From Enterobacter sp. Ag1 (GTDB taxonomy: Bacteria; Pseudomonadota; Gammaproteobacteria; Enterobacterales; Enterobacteriaceae): 64,000 bases of DNA. The DNA lies in contig AKXM01000040.1 of assembly GCA_000277545.1 (NCBI GenBank), positions 186,001 to 250,000 of the forward strand, written 5' to 3'. The position numbers were made by a program, and so were the translations under genes. Each line of letters begins with the position of its first letter. Position 1 is the first letter of the stretch. The notes under the pieces are model-generated. The model did no database searches and had not been told where the DNA came from. It worked only from the letters and a program-made list of their open reading frames with translations. This document shows positions 9,769-19,170 of the stretch, piece after piece.

Positions 9769-12432
9769 CTACAGCAGACTTTTGACGTAAGCATCAATGT
9801 CGCTGATATATTTTTGTATGTTTGAAGCATCACTTTCACGAATGTGGTGCTCCAACGTTTCACATAACTGTTTGCCGGGCACCAGATTCAGCATCGCAAA
9901 CACGCCCTTCAGGCGGTGCGCAGTCTGCGCCAGAGCGGCAAAGTCGCCCGCTGCAGATTCAGTATACAGTCTGGTGACATCTTCCGGTACCGTGTCGACA
10001 AACAGCGCGTAATAACCGCTGGCGTGCAGCTGAGCGTTTTCGTCGCCGCCCAGAGGCGAATCGGGTGTGTCTTCCTCCGCCAGTTGGTTTTCAATCAGCT
10101 GCAGAACGGCGTCCTGCATCGCGTTGCTGATATTAAAGTTTACCCGGAACTGGCCAGGTGCAATCTTCCGCATCCCGTTTTCATCATCGCTTAAAAGCAA
10201 GCCCGAAGCAGTAAGATTAGACGGATTATCAGTGAGGAAGATATCAAAGTCTTGACTCGCGAGTCTTTCGTCCGGGGAAATGCAGTTCGCGCCCCAGTTT
10301 TCCAGCATGCGGGTCACAATCGTTCGGACCTCGTTGGAGGTGATATCCAGCATCGCCACAACGTCATCCAGCAGTCTCTCATCCCGCGAATCTGCCTGTG
10401 ACTCTGCGGCCATCCTGATATGTAAATTATAGCGTGTGCCGATGTCCGGGCGCGTTTTGATGTTCAGATGCCCGCCGAGCTTACGAGCAAGGCGATCGCA
10501 AAGGTAGAAAGCCAGCCCGTTGGCCTGCCCATAGCGGTCTTCGCTGGTTTCGTTGAGGAACGGGAAGTGCAGGTTATCAATTTCACCGCCGCCGATACCG
10601 TTACCGGTATCCAGGACGCGGAACAAGAGGCGATCTGGCCCGGCTTCCTCCTCGCTAATATCAAGCGTGATCTTGCCAATCTGCGTAGTGGTCACGGAAT
10701 AGTGCAGCAGCAGCTCAAGGATTTTGCGCAGCACGTCTTTGTCGCCGTGGCGTTTTTCATCGGCCGGCAGGTTATTGTTGATGAGCAGCTGCAGCCCTTT
10801 ACGCTTGATAATCGGCAGCATCGACAGGGCAACTTCATCAATCAGGGACTGAATAGAAAACTCGCTGACGCTGGTTTTCCAGCTGTCGGCTTCCAGCATG
10901 TTGAGGAGCTGGATCTCGTCGACCAGACGGACAATGATCTGGGCATCATTTGCCAGCTGCAGATGTTTGCTGTCGTTAATTTCTGCGGCATGTTCCGCCA
11001 GTTGCTTAACCGGAAGCTGCAGGGCTTCGCCGATATGCTGCATGAAGGCGGCCCGGCCCTGCTGGTTTTTCTCATACAGACGCTGGGCCTGTTTGAGTTT
11101 TTTGTTCACCAGAATTTCGCGATCCTGATCGCGGATCACAAAAATCTGCGTGCGCGGGGCTATCTGGCTGCGGAACTGGCGAATCTCATACAGCTCGTTG
11201 TTGACCGTGGCCTGAATGACCCCCTGATGCTGGTCCGCCATCGAAATAATATTTTGCAAATTCAGGTGGGGGAGCAGGTGATCGGCAATTTTATTGCTGA
11301 TCACGGTACGGTTCGCGTCGAGGTCGTGAACCAGCAGGCCAAGGGGCAGGATCGCGACGATCTCTTCATTTAGCGCACGCAGTATTTGCAGCTCGGCATT
11401 CCCCGAATTGCTTTCCGCCTGCCGCTGAGGCTGCTGGCGGAAGGTTGCAAAGCCAAAAACGGCCAGACCGAGCAGCGCTATGTTCAGCAACAGCGGCAGA
11501 AGAATATTTTGCAGCGTGTCCATCATCAGCGTCCCAAACGGAACTTGCCACACCAGCTGGAGCTGCGTCGTCGCTACCGGAGCCGTAATTTCAATTCGTG
11601 CACTATTAAAGTTAATGCTGACGCTGTCCGGATCGTCTTTATCCGTTGAAGTTGTCGCGGCTGTCCGCTGGCGTTCGTCAGGATCCAACTGGAAGCTGTC
11701 CAGGGACATAGTGGGCGGGATAAGATCGTTAATCGGCAGATCGAATGCGACCACGGTTGCCAGATGCCCAGGCTGGTTAAAGGTGGTTCTCAGCGTGAAA
11801 TAATGACCGTTCTGCCAGTTAAGTTTGCGCAGAGGCGAGAAGCTTTCCCGCTCATCGAGGGCATTAGCCTGCTGCAGCATCTCCGCGCGGCGTGAATCCA
11901 CGATGGTGCCGACGCCGGAGTCTTTGAAACCAGATGACAGGTCCTTGAGCGGCAGCGTTGAGACCAGAATCATGCTGTTGTCCTGGCCGTTAAGGTAGTA
12001 CATCGACCAGGGGCTACTTTCCGCTCCCCACAGCGTGTCCAGGTAGCCGGATATCCGCTGCGTCATTTCCAGCGTGGAGCTGTCATGGGAGCCAAAAATC
12101 AGCGCCTCGGTTTTGCTTCGCGGTTTATCGAGGTAATAGACGTCCTGACGCAGCCGGGTTTCCTGGAGATTTTCGCCAGAGGCTGCCGGGGCAGTCGCGA
12201 TATTGTCATAGATTTGCCACGTAGCGTAACGGTAGGTCTCTACACGTTTATGCAAAGCATGGGTGATATCGACAATCTGGTAGCTTTTGTCCTTTAGCCA
12301 GGCATTAACGGCGCTTTGCACCAGGACGCCCATCGAGACGAGCAGAACGACGATCAGCAGCAAAAAGAAGCGGGTAATGTTGCCGGGGAACAGTGAAAAC
12401 TTATTTAGCGACGTATTTTCAGACTGGCTCAT
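9769..12432 (-). CDS. rcsD: Phosphotransfer intermediate protein RcsD
   Basis: Membrane-bound histidine phosphotransfer protein that relays phosphate from the RcsC receiver to RcsB. The N-terminal membrane helix (FFLLLIVVLLVSMGVLV), periplasmic domain, second membrane helix, degenerate histidine-kinase-like region without a phospho-accepting H-box, and C-terminal HPt domain are all seen. The phospho-accepting His lies in AQTAHRLKGVF. The frame opens at 12486, but MSQSENTSLNKFSLFPGN, which precedes the conserved ITRFFLLL, aligns with the E. coli start, giving 887 residues (E. coli 890). It is followed after 16 bp by rcsB on the same strand. The kinase-like domain diverges from E. coli more than the HPt end does. 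Confidence 0.96.
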   Translation of the reverse strand: MSQSENTSLNKFSLFPGNITRFFLLLIVVLLVSMGVLVQSAVNAWLKDKSYQIVDITHALHKRVETYRYATWQIYDNIATAPAASGENLQETRLRQDVYYLDKPRSKTEALIFGSHDSSTLEMTQRISGYLDTLWGAESSPWSMYYLNGQDNSMILVSTLPLKDLSSGFKDSGVGTIVDSRRAEMLQQANALDERESFSPLRKLNWQNGHYFTLRTTFNQPGHLATVVAFDLPINDLIPPTMSLDSFQLDPDERQRTAATTSTDKDDPDSVSINFNSARIEITAPVATTQLQLVWQVPFGTLMMDTLQNILLPLLLNIALLGLAVFGFATFRQQPQRQAESNSGNAELQILRALNEEIVAILPLGLLVHDLDANRTVISNKIADHLLPHLNLQNIISMADQHQGVIQATVNNELYEIRQFRSQIAPRTQIFVIRDQDREILVNKKLKQAQRLYEKNQQGRAAFMQHIGEALQLPVKQLAEHAAEINDSKHLQLANDAQIIVRLVDEIQLLNMLEADSWKTSVSEFSIQSLIDEVALSMLPIIKRKGLQLLINNNLPADEKRHGDKDVLRKILELLLHYSVTTTQIGKITLDISEEEAGPDRLLFRVLDTGNGIGGGEIDNLHFPFLNETSEDRYGQANGLAFYLCDRLARKLGGHLNIKTRPDIGTRYNLHIRMAAESQADSRDERLLDDVVAMLDITSNEVRTIVTRMLENWGANCISPDERLASQDFDIFLTDNPSNLTASGLLLSDDENGMRKIAPGQFRVNFNISNAMQDAVLQLIENQLAEEDTPDSPLGGDENAQLHASGYYALFVDTVPEDVTRLYTESAAGDFAALAQTAHRLKGVFAMLNLVPGKQLCETLEHHIRESDASNIQKYISDIDAYVKSLL

Positions 12433-12848
12433 TGTATGTATGCAACCCGGCGAAGCCTCGCCAATCCTGGATGATAGGTAGCCCAACTGCTTGAGTGAGC
12501 CGTTTCGCCTTAGCGGTTTAGCGCTTGCAGATGCTAAGAATACCTTTATATGGCGGTGTCGTCAGCAATCTGACGCAGTATAAGGTGTTCTCTGTTTTTT
12601 TTCAGGTGACTGATTATTAGGAAAAATCCTTAAATAATAATTTACCTTAAGTCTTGTTGGTAATTTGTACAGCTGGGCGAGATTTGTACAAATATTCGCT
12701 GAGGGTATGTTGGGCGTGGGAAATAGAATTGTTTAAGAAAAATCCGCATTCTGTATGAAATATGGAGAAAAAAAGCAGGCTGATTAATTAACAGACGTTA
12801 TAAATTGCATAGCTAGCACACAGATATTAAATTTGTGTAAAGATGAGT
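12433..12848. other. rcsD upstream region, no gene seen
   Basis: About 400 bp of increasingly AT-rich sequence between rcsD and micF. It should hold the rcsD promoter on the minus strand, but no confident -35/-10 pair or operator could be chosen by eye, and no open frame with a ribosome-binding site was found. Confidence 0.4.
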
Positions 12849-12940
12849 AAAAAAAACCGGATGCAAGCATCCGGTACTAATAGGGGTAAACGGACATTCA
12901 GATTCGAATGACGGTAATAAATAAAGTTAATGATGATAGC
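12849..12940 (-). ncRNA. micF: MicF antisense regulatory RNA
   Basis: A trans-acting small RNA that pairs with the 5' end of ompF mRNA and, with Hfq, blocks its translation. It is transcribed divergently from ompC, as in E. coli. Read on the minus strand the RNA begins GCTATCATCATTAACTTTAT, the same 5' pairing segment as the E. coli RNA from memory. It ends with the stem ACCGGATGC/GCATCCGGT and a run of eight T, a clear intrinsic terminator. The length of about 92 nt agrees with 93 nt in E. coli. Internal bases between the pairing segment and the terminator differ somewhat. Confidence 0.93.
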
Positions 12941-13096
12941 GATAATGATTCTATCGCCTAAGTTAATAAAAAAATTATCATTGAGTGCTACTTTTTTATT
13001 TTAGATATAACTTATTGATTTAATTGTGTTGTTATTATTTTTTGATTATTAATGCTTATATTTTTAGCTATTCGTGCTAAAAAAAGTTCCCTCTAA

Positions 13097-13191
13097 TTTA
13101 CATTTTGATACATCTATATTGATAAATGAAACATCTATATAGTTTTCGTATCATATTCTCGTTGGATTATTCAGTATTTGTTTTGGACAAT
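13097..13191 (+). promoter_or_regulatory. ompC promoter with three OmpR sites
   Basis: Three consecutive 20-bp OmpR boxes, at 13097-13116, 13117-13136 and 13137-13156, match the C1-C2-C3 sites of E. coli ompC; the first two end in ACATCT(A) as expected. They are followed by -35 TTGGAT (13162-13167) and -10 GACAAT (13186-13191) spaced by 18 bp. A leader of about 75 nt then precedes ompC. OmpR phosphorylated by EnvZ would activate here and also drive the divergent micF. Confidence 0.85.
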
Positions 13192-13268
13192 GAATTTGCC
13201 GACTGATTAGAGGGTTAATCAGTAAGCAGTGGTAAATAAAATAAGGCATATAACAGAGGGTTAATAAG

Positions 13269-14366
13269 ATGAAAGTTAAAGCACTGTCCCTTCTGGTACC
13301 GGCTCTGCTGGTAGCAGGCGCTGCAAATGCAGCCGAAATTTACAACAAAGACGGCAATAAATTAGACCTGTACGGTAAAGTTGATGGTCTGCACTATTTC
13401 TCCAACGATAAAACCGCTGATGGCGACCAGACCTACGTTCGCTTTGGCTTCAAGGGCGAAACCCAGATCAACGACCAGCTGACCGGTTACGGCCAGTGGG
13501 AATACAACGTTCAGGCGAACAACACTGAAAACTCCAGCAACCAATCCTGGACTCGTCTGGGCTTTGCTGGTCTGAAGTTCGGTGACGCAGGTTCTTTCGA
13601 CTACGGTCGTAACTACGGCGTTGTTTACGATGTCACTTCCTGGACCGACGTTCTGCCAGAATTCGGTGGCGATACCTACGGTTCTGATAACTTCATGCAG
13701 TCTCGTGCTAACGGCGTGGCAACCTACCGTAACACTGACTTCTTCGGTCTGGTTGATGGCCTGAACTTTGCTCTGCAGTATCAGGGTAAAAACGGCAGCG
13801 CCAGCGGCGAAGGTCAAACCAACAACGGTCGTGACTTCCAGCGTCAGAATGGTGACGGCTTCGGTGGTTCTGTAACTTACGCCCTGGGTGAAGGTTTCAG
13901 CGTTGGTTCAGCGATCTCCAGCTCTAAACGTACTACCGCTCAGAATGCTGCTGGCGTACTGGGTCACGGTGACGATGCAACCACCTACACCGGTGGCCTG
14001 AAATACGACGCGAACAACATCTACCTGGCTACTCAGTACACCCAGACCTACAACGCAACCCGCGCTGGCAGCCTGGGCTTTGCTAACAAAGCACAGAACT
14101 TCGAAGTTGTAGCTCAGTACCAGTTCGACTTCGGTCTGCGTCCATCCGTGGCTTACCTGCAGTCTAAAGGCAAAGACCTGGAAAACGGCTACGGCGACCA
14201 GGACCTGCTGAAATATGTTGATGTGGGCGCGACCTACTACTTCAACAAAAATATGTCCACCTACGTTGACTACAAAATCAACCTGTTGGACAAAAATACC
14301 TTCACTCAGAATGCGGGCATCGGTACCGACGACGTTGTGGGTGTAGGCCTGGTTTACCAGTTCTAA
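13269..14366 (+). CDS. ompC: Outer membrane porin OmpC
   Basis: Trimeric 16-strand beta-barrel general porin, favoured at high osmolarity. The 365-residue precursor (E. coli 367) has a 21-residue signal peptide ending AANA, with mature [10 protein letters not shown]. The constriction loop L3 carries the PEFGGD motif, and the chain ends in YQF, the terminal Phe needed for BAM-dependent assembly. Differences from E. coli OmpC concentrate in the surface loops, as is usual for porins under phage and immune selection. A strong GAGG ribosome-binding site precedes the ATG. OmpF, OmpN and PhoE are close paralogues, but the micF neighbour and OmpR sites fix this as ompC. Confidence 0.96.
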   Translation: MKVKALSLLVPALLVAGAANAAEIYNKDGNKLDLYGKVDGLHYFSNDKTADGDQTYVRFGFKGETQINDQLTGYGQWEYNVQANNTENSSNQSWTRLGFAGLKFGDAGSFDYGRNYGVVYDVTSWTDVLPEFGGDTYGSDNFMQSRANGVATYRNTDFFGLVDGLNFALQYQGKNGSASGEGQTNNGRDFQRQNGDGFGGSVTYALGEGFSVGSAISSSKRTTAQNAAGVLGHGDDATTYTGGLKYDANNIYLATQYTQTYNATRAGSLGFANKAQNFEVVAQYQFDFGLRPSVAYLQSKGKDLENGYGDQDLLKYVDVGATYYFNKNMSTYVDYKINLLDKNTFTQNAGIGTDDVVGVGLVYQF

Positions 14367-14383
14367 TTTAGCTCAAGCTAACA

Positions 14384-14408
14384 AAGGCGCCGCAAGGCGC
14401 CTTTTTTA
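14384..14408 (+). terminator. ompC terminator
   Basis: AAGGCGCC pairs with GGCGCCTT, followed by six T, 18 bp after the ompC stop. Confidence 0.9.
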
Positions 14409-14496
14409 TGTCTCAAACCTCAATGGCTCGCCGCTTGCTCCCTCTCCCGGCCTCTTTTGCTGTACCCTTACGCTCCCGAAACTGGAGACTGACACC

Positions 14497-15543
14497 ATGG
14501 ATTCACGCATTATTCGTCACGGCTGGCTTGCCGTCGCTCTTTTCGCTCTCTCAGGCTGCGATAACGCTCAGCCTGACGCCACAAAGGCCATGGTGCTTGA
14601 GGGGAAAACCATGGGAACTTACTGGCGCGTGAGCCTGGCGGACGTTGATGATGCACAGCAAGCCTCGCTGAAGAGAAAAATTCAGGATCAGCTCGATGCC
14701 GACGATCGGCTAATGTCCACCTGGAAAAAAGACTCGGCGCTTTCCCTTTTTAACCAGTCCGCCAGCACTGAACCGTATCCGGTGAGTGAGGCGATGAGTG
14801 ATATTGTCACGATGTCGCTGCGCATCGGTGCGAAAACCGATGGGGCGATGGACATTACAGTCGGGCCTTTGGTCAATCTGTGGGGCTTCGGGCCCGATAA
14901 ACAGCCGCTGCACACGCCGAATCAGGCACAGATTGATGCCGCCAAAGCCTTAACCGGTTTGCAGCACCTGAAGGTGGTGAATGCTGCCGGTAAGCAATGG
15001 CTGCAAAAAGATCTTCCCGGCCTGTATGTCGATCTGTCGACCATCGGGGAGGGTTACGCCGCCGACCATCTGGCCCGCCTGATGGAGCAAAATGGCATTA
15101 GCCGCTATCTTGTTTCTGTCGGAGGCGCGGTCACCACTCGCGGCACTAATCCGGCGGGAAAAGCCTGGCGGGTGGCTATTCAGAAACCGACCGATCGGGA
15201 GAATGCCGTGCAGGCAATGGTGGATATCAACGGCCACGGGATCAGTACCTCAGGCAGTTACCGCAACTATTACGAGCTGGACGGCAAGCGTATTTCCCAC
15301 ATCATTAACCCGCAGACCGGGCGGCCTATTGAACATAAATTAGTTTCCGCTACCGTCATTGCACCAACGGCGATGGAAGCCGATGGCTGGGACACGGGGT
15401 TGATGGTCTTAGGAGAAGAAAAAGCCAAACAGGTTGCGGAGAAAGAAGGCCTGGCCGTTTACCTTATCAGCAAAGAAGGGGACGGATTCCGGAGCTGGAT
15501 GTCACCTCAGTTCAAAACCTTCTTGCTTGACGAAAAAAATTAA
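14497..15543 (+). CDS. apbE: FAD:protein FMN transferase ApbE
   Basis: Periplasmic lipoprotein that attaches FMN covalently to a Thr or Ser of target flavoproteins such as NqrB/NqrC and RnfG/RnfD. The 348-residue product (E. coli 351) has a lipoprotein signal ending in the lipobox LSGC, so Cys23 or nearby would be lipidated. Family motifs are visible: MGTYWRVSL at the start of the mature domain, STIGEGYAADHL, the glycine-rich SVGGAVTTRG, and EADGWDTGLMVLG at the metal site. It sits between ompC and ada, as in E. coli (yojL position). It appears to be transcribed alone or with ada; no strong terminator separates the two. Confidence 0.96.
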   Translation: MDSRIIRHGWLAVALFALSGCDNAQPDATKAMVLEGKTMGTYWRVSLADVDDAQQASLKRKIQDQLDADDRLMSTWKKDSALSLFNQSASTEPYPVSEAMSDIVTMSLRIGAKTDGAMDITVGPLVNLWGFGPDKQPLHTPNQAQIDAAKALTGLQHLKVVNAAGKQWLQKDLPGLYVDLSTIGEGYAADHLARLMEQNGISRYLVSVGGAVTTRGTNPAGKAWRVAIQKPTDRENAVQAMVDINGHGISTSGSYRNYYELDGKRISHIINPQTGRPIEHKLVSATVIAPTAMEADGWDTGLMVLGEEKAKQVAEKEGLAVYLISKEGDGFRSWMSPQFKTFLLDEKN

Positions 15544-15616
15544 AAAGCAAGAACCCGAGTTTTTCATCCGGCCTGTGCTGCCATGATGGTATCGTTAAAT
15601 TAAGCATGAGGTCGCG

Positions 15617-16690
15617 ATGATGAAGCAGACAAACGGGTATATTACAGAGCAGCAGCGCTGGCAGGCGGTGGAACAGCGCGACACGCAGGCCGACGGGCAA
15701 TTCGTTTTTGCCGTCAAAACCACCGGTATTTTCTGCCGGCCTTCCTGCAGCGCTCGCCGTCCGCTACGTGAAAATACCGCTTTCTACGCCACACCCGAAG
15801 CGGCGCTAGAAGCCGGGTTTCGCGCCTGCAAGCGCTGTCAGCCGGATAAGCTTGCCCCTGAGCGCCAGCGAGTGGCGCGCATTGAAGAAGCTTGCCGGAT
15901 TATTGAATCCAGCGAAGTACCGCTGACACTGGATGAGCTAGCCGGGCGGGTCGCCATGAGCAGCTTTCATTTCCACCGCCTCTTTAAAAGTGTCACGGGC
16001 CTGACGCCAAACGCATGGCAAAAAGCGCATCGCGCTCGTCGTTTACGTGCTGGCCTGGCACAAGGGAAAGGGGTGACAAACGCCATTTTTGATGCGGGTT
16101 TTCAGTCAGGGAGCGCGTATTACCATCAGGCGGATGCTGCGTTGGGCATGACGGCAAGCCAGTATCGTAAAGGTGGTGCCCGTGCTCATGTCCAATTTGT
16201 AGTTGGCACCTGCCAACTGGGGGAATTCCTGGTGGCGGAAAGCGAGCGCGGTATTTGTGCAATCCTGTTGGGTGAGAACGCCGAAACGCTTATCGGTGAG
16301 CTGGAAACTGAATTTCCTTCGTCACAACTTACTCCGGGCGATGAGGCATTCGCTTCACGCGTGGCACAGGTCATTGGTTTTATCGAATCGCCTACTGCTG
16401 AGTTTTCGCTGCCGCTGGACATTCGCGGGACGGCATTTCAGCAACAGGTATGGCAGGCGTTACGATCCGTTCCGCCAGGAACTACCGTTAGCTATAGCGA
16501 ACTGGCGGAACGTATCGGTAAACCTGCTGCCGTGCGGGCGGTGGCCGGAGCCTGCGCGGCTAATACGCTTGCAGTCGCCATTCCCTGCCACAGGGTGATC
16601 CGCAGCGACGGTGGTTTGTCCGGCTATCGCTGGGGCGTGGAGCGCAAGCGTCAGCTGCTGGAAAACGAAACGAGAAGGCAGAAAGAATAA
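15617..16690 (+). CDS. ada: Ada: DNA methyl-phosphotriester/O6-alkylguanine methyltransferase and regulator
   Basis: Suicide methyltransferase and transcription activator of the adaptive response to alkylation. The N-terminal zinc domain has cysteines 40, 44, 71 and 74 (FCRPSC and CKRC). The first takes a methyl group from DNA phosphotriesters and switches the protein into an activator. An AraC-type helix-turn-helix follows (MSSFHFHRLFKSVTGLTP). The C-terminal O6-methylguanine transferase domain has the acceptor motif IPCHRVIR. Length is 357 residues (E. coli 354). Two ATG codons occur in tandem; GAGG precedes the first by five bases. The stop overlaps the alkB start by one base, the same translationally coupled pair as in E. 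coli. No Ada box could be placed with confidence. Confidence 0.97.
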   Translation: MMKQTNGYITEQQRWQAVEQRDTQADGQFVFAVKTTGIFCRPSCSARRPLRENTAFYATPEAALEAGFRACKRCQPDKLAPERQRVARIEEACRIIESSEVPLTLDELAGRVAMSSFHFHRLFKSVTGLTPNAWQKAHRARRLRAGLAQGKGVTNAIFDAGFQSGSAYYHQADAALGMTASQYRKGGARAHVQFVVGTCQLGEFLVAESERGICAILLGENAETLIGELETEFPSSQLTPGDEAFASRVAQVIGFIESPTAEFSLPLDIRGTAFQQQVWQALRSVPPGTTVSYSELAERIGKPAAVRAVAGACAANTLAVAIPCHRVIRSDGGLSGYRWGVERKRQLLENETRRQKE

Positions 16691-17331
16691 TGCTGGATTT
16701 GTTTGCTGATGAATCTCCGTGGGAAGAGCCGCTTGCCGAGGGCGCGACAATTCTGCGGCGCTTTGCCCGGGAAGAGGCCGCCGCGCTGCTGGCCGGTGTT
16801 GGGCAGGTTTCTCAGCAGGCGCCTTTCCGCCATATGGTGACGCCTGGCGGCTACACCATGTCGGTGGCTATGACCAACTGCGGCGCATTAGGCTGGAGCA
16901 CCAATCAGAATGGTTACCTCTATTCGCCACAGGATCCGCTGACCGGGCAGGGCTGGCCATTGATTCCGGAAGTATTTCTGTCCATTTGCCACCGAGCCTC
17001 GCGCGCGGCGGGTTATCTGGATTTTGAACCCGATGCCTGCCTGATCAACCGCTATGCCGCAGGCACCAAACTCTCTCTTCATCAGGATAAAGACGAGCCT
17101 AATTTGCGCCAGCCCATTGTTTCGGTTTCGCTTGGCTTGCCTGCCATATTTCAGTTTGGTGGCCTGCAGCGCGGAGACCCTTTGCAACGTATCATGCTGG
17201 AGCATGGTGACGTTGTGGTATGGGGGGGCGCGTCACGGCTTTTTTATCACGGTATTCTGCCGCTCAAACCCGGTTTTCATCCTCTCACCGACCAATTCCG
17301 CTACAACCTGACCTTTCGCCGTGCCTCGTAA
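16690..17331 (+). CDS. alkB: Alpha-ketoglutarate-dependent DNA dioxygenase AlkB
   Basis: Fe(II)- and 2-oxoglutarate-dependent dioxygenase that oxidatively removes methyl groups from 1-methyladenine and 3-methylcytosine in DNA and RNA. All catalytic residues are at the E. coli positions: iron ligands His131, Asp133 (SLHQDKDE) and His187 (RLFYHGI), and the 2-oxoglutarate-binding arginines 204 and 210 (FRYNLTFRR). Length is 213 residues (E. coli 216). The ATG overlaps the ada stop (TAATG), so expression follows the Ada-induced operon. Confidence 0.98.
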   Translation: MLDLFADESPWEEPLAEGATILRRFAREEAAALLAGVGQVSQQAPFRHMVTPGGYTMSVAMTNCGALGWSTNQNGYLYSPQDPLTGQGWPLIPEVFLSICHRASRAAGYLDFEPDACLINRYAAGTKLSLHQDKDEPNLRQPIVSVSLGLPAIFQFGGLQRGDPLQRIMLEHGDVVVWGGASRLFYHGILPLKPGFHPLTDQFRYNLTFRRAS

Positions 17332-17414
17332 GGCGAATAAAAATAAGAATTATTCTTGATGTGGGCGGCGAGCCGTTTAAACTGCTCGCTGTTTTATTTT
17401 GCCGGTAGGGAATT

Positions 17415-19061
17415 ATGGAGCTACTTCGTGTGGTTTATCGCCAGTATCGCTGGCCTTTTGTAATGGTCATGGCGTTAAGCCTGGCCAGTGCGGCGCTAGG
17501 CATTGGCCTGATTGCGTTCATTAACCAGCGTCTGATTGAGACACCCGATCTTACCTTCGCGGTTCTGCCAGAGTTCATGGGATTACTCTTGTTGCTGATG
17601 GCCGTGACGCTGGGTTCGCAGCTGGCGTTAACCACCCTTGGACACCATTTTGTTTTTCGTCTGCGTAGCGAGTTTATCAAGCGCCTGATGGACACCGACG
17701 TAGAGCGCGTCGAGCAGTTGGGCAGTGCTGCGCTGTTGGCGGGGCTAACCAGCGACGTGCGCAACATTACGATTGCCTTTGTTCGCCTGCCGGAACTGGT
17801 GCAAGGCATTATTCTGGCTATCGGTTCCGCCGCTTACCTTGCCTGGCTGTCACCTAAAATGCTGGGCGTGACCACCGTATGGCTGGTTATCACCATTGTG
17901 GGCGGTTATCTGCTGGTGGCGCGGGTATACAAACACATGGCCCAGCTTCGTGAAATTGAAGACCAGCTTTATCACGATTATCAAACCGTTATCGAAGGGC
18001 GTAAGGAACTGGCCCTGAACCGCGAACGTGCGGAGCGGATGTACGAAGACACCTACACGCCTCACGCTGCCGATTATCGAAACAATATTATCCGCGCAGA
18101 TACCTACCACCTTAGCGCCGTGAACTGGTCCAACATTATGATGCTGGGTGCGATTGGGCTGGTGTTTTATATGGCTAATAGCCTGGGCTGGTCCGACACC
18201 AACGTAGCGGCAACCTTTTCTTTAACGTTGCTATTTTTGCGTACGCCACTCCTTTCCGCCGTCGGGGCGTTACCGACGCTGCTGAGCGCCCAGGTTGCCT
18301 TCAATAAGCTGAATAAGTTCCAGCTCGCCCCGTACGATGCTGCGTTCCCCCGTTCGAAGGCCGCCGGGAACTGGCAGCAGATTGAAATGCGCGATGTAGT
18401 GTTTCAATACGGGGATAATAGCTTTAGCGTTGGCCCGCTGAACCTCACTATCAAGCGCGGGGAACTGCTGTTTCTGATTGGCGGTAACGGCAGCGGAAAA
18501 TCGACCCTGGCGATGTTGCTGACAGGACTTTATCAGCCGGTCAGCGGGGCGATTTATCTTGATGGCCAGCGCGTTGAGGCCCGGACGCAGGATGACTACC
18601 GTCGGCTATTCTCAGCGGTATTCACCGACGTTTGGCTGTTTGACCGCCTTCTGGGGGCACAGGGTAAACCGGCTAATTCTGAGCTGGTAAACAGCTGGCT
18701 CGAGCGGCTGAAAATGAGCAGTAAGCTAGAGCTGGACAACGGCACCATTCTCAACCTCAAGCTTTCGAAGGGGCAGCGCAAGCGCGTGGCGCTGCTGCTG
18801 GCGATAGCGGAAGAGCGAGATATCATCCTGCTCGACGAATGGGCCGCAGACCAGGATCCTCATTTCCGGCGTGAATTCTACCAGGTATTGCTGCCGTTAA
18901 TGCAGCAAATGGGGAAAACGGTCTTTGCCATCAGCCATGACGATCACTACTTTATTCACGCTGACCGGCTTCTGGAAATGCGCCAGGGCCAACTCAGCGA
19001 TCTGACCGGCGACGAGCGGGCACAAGCTTCACGCGATGCCGTGGCAAGAACGGGTCATTGA
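17415..19061 (+). CDS. yojI: YojI-type ABC exporter (microcin J25 efflux)
   Basis: Half-size ABC transporter with fused membrane and ATPase domains; the E. coli orthologue with TolC exports the peptide microcin J25. The 548 residues comprise an N-terminal six-helix membrane domain (to about residue 300) and an ATPase with Walker [10 protein letters not shown] and Walker B IILLDEW. The ABC signature reads LSKGQRKR rather than the usual LSGGQ. The Q-loop and switch histidine (AISHDDHY) are visible. It stands downstream of alkB with an 83-bp gap and ends at a terminator, as in E. coli. Relation to cyclic-peptide transporter family members (SyrD/PvdE-like) is possible. Confidence 0.93.
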   Translation: MELLRVVYRQYRWPFVMVMALSLASAALGIGLIAFINQRLIETPDLTFAVLPEFMGLLLLLMAVTLGSQLALTTLGHHFVFRLRSEFIKRLMDTDVERVEQLGSAALLAGLTSDVRNITIAFVRLPELVQGIILAIGSAAYLAWLSPKMLGVTTVWLVITIVGGYLLVARVYKHMAQLREIEDQLYHDYQTVIEGRKELALNRERAERMYEDTYTPHAADYRNNIIRADTYHLSAVNWSNIMMLGAIGLVFYMANSLGWSDTNVAATFSLTLLFLRTPLLSAVGALPTLLSAQVAFNKLNKFQLAPYDAAFPRSKAAGNWQQIEMRDVVFQYGDNSFSVGPLNLTIKRGELLFLIGGNGSGKSTLAMLLTGLYQPVSGAIYLDGQRVEARTQDDYRRLFSAVFTDVWLFDRLLGAQGKPANSELVNSWLERLKMSSKLELDNGTILNLKLSKGQRKRVALLLAIAEERDIILLDEWAADQDPHFRREFYQVLLPLMQQMGKTVFAISHDDHYFIHADRLLEMRQGQLSDLTGDERAQASRDAVARTGH

Positions 19062-19083
19062 GTCAGCGCCACCTAAACAAAGT

Positions 19084-19116
19084 AAAAAAACCAGCCAATT
19101 AAGGCTGGTTTTTTGT
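19084..19116 (+). terminator. yojI terminator
   Basis: AAAACCAGCC and GGCTGGTTTT form a ten-base stem (19087-19114) with T runs, 25 bp past the yojI stop. The A run on the other side would allow weak function on both strands. Confidence 0.9.
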
Positions 19117-19170
19117 TTTCTTCATCCCGTCAGGCTATAAACTAACTCGTCGTTTCCAGGGAATTATTTT

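Noticed and set aside
15544..15616. Possible Ada box before ada
   Set aside because: Only loose AAA-rich matches were found; nothing convincing relative to the E. coli ada and alkA sites.
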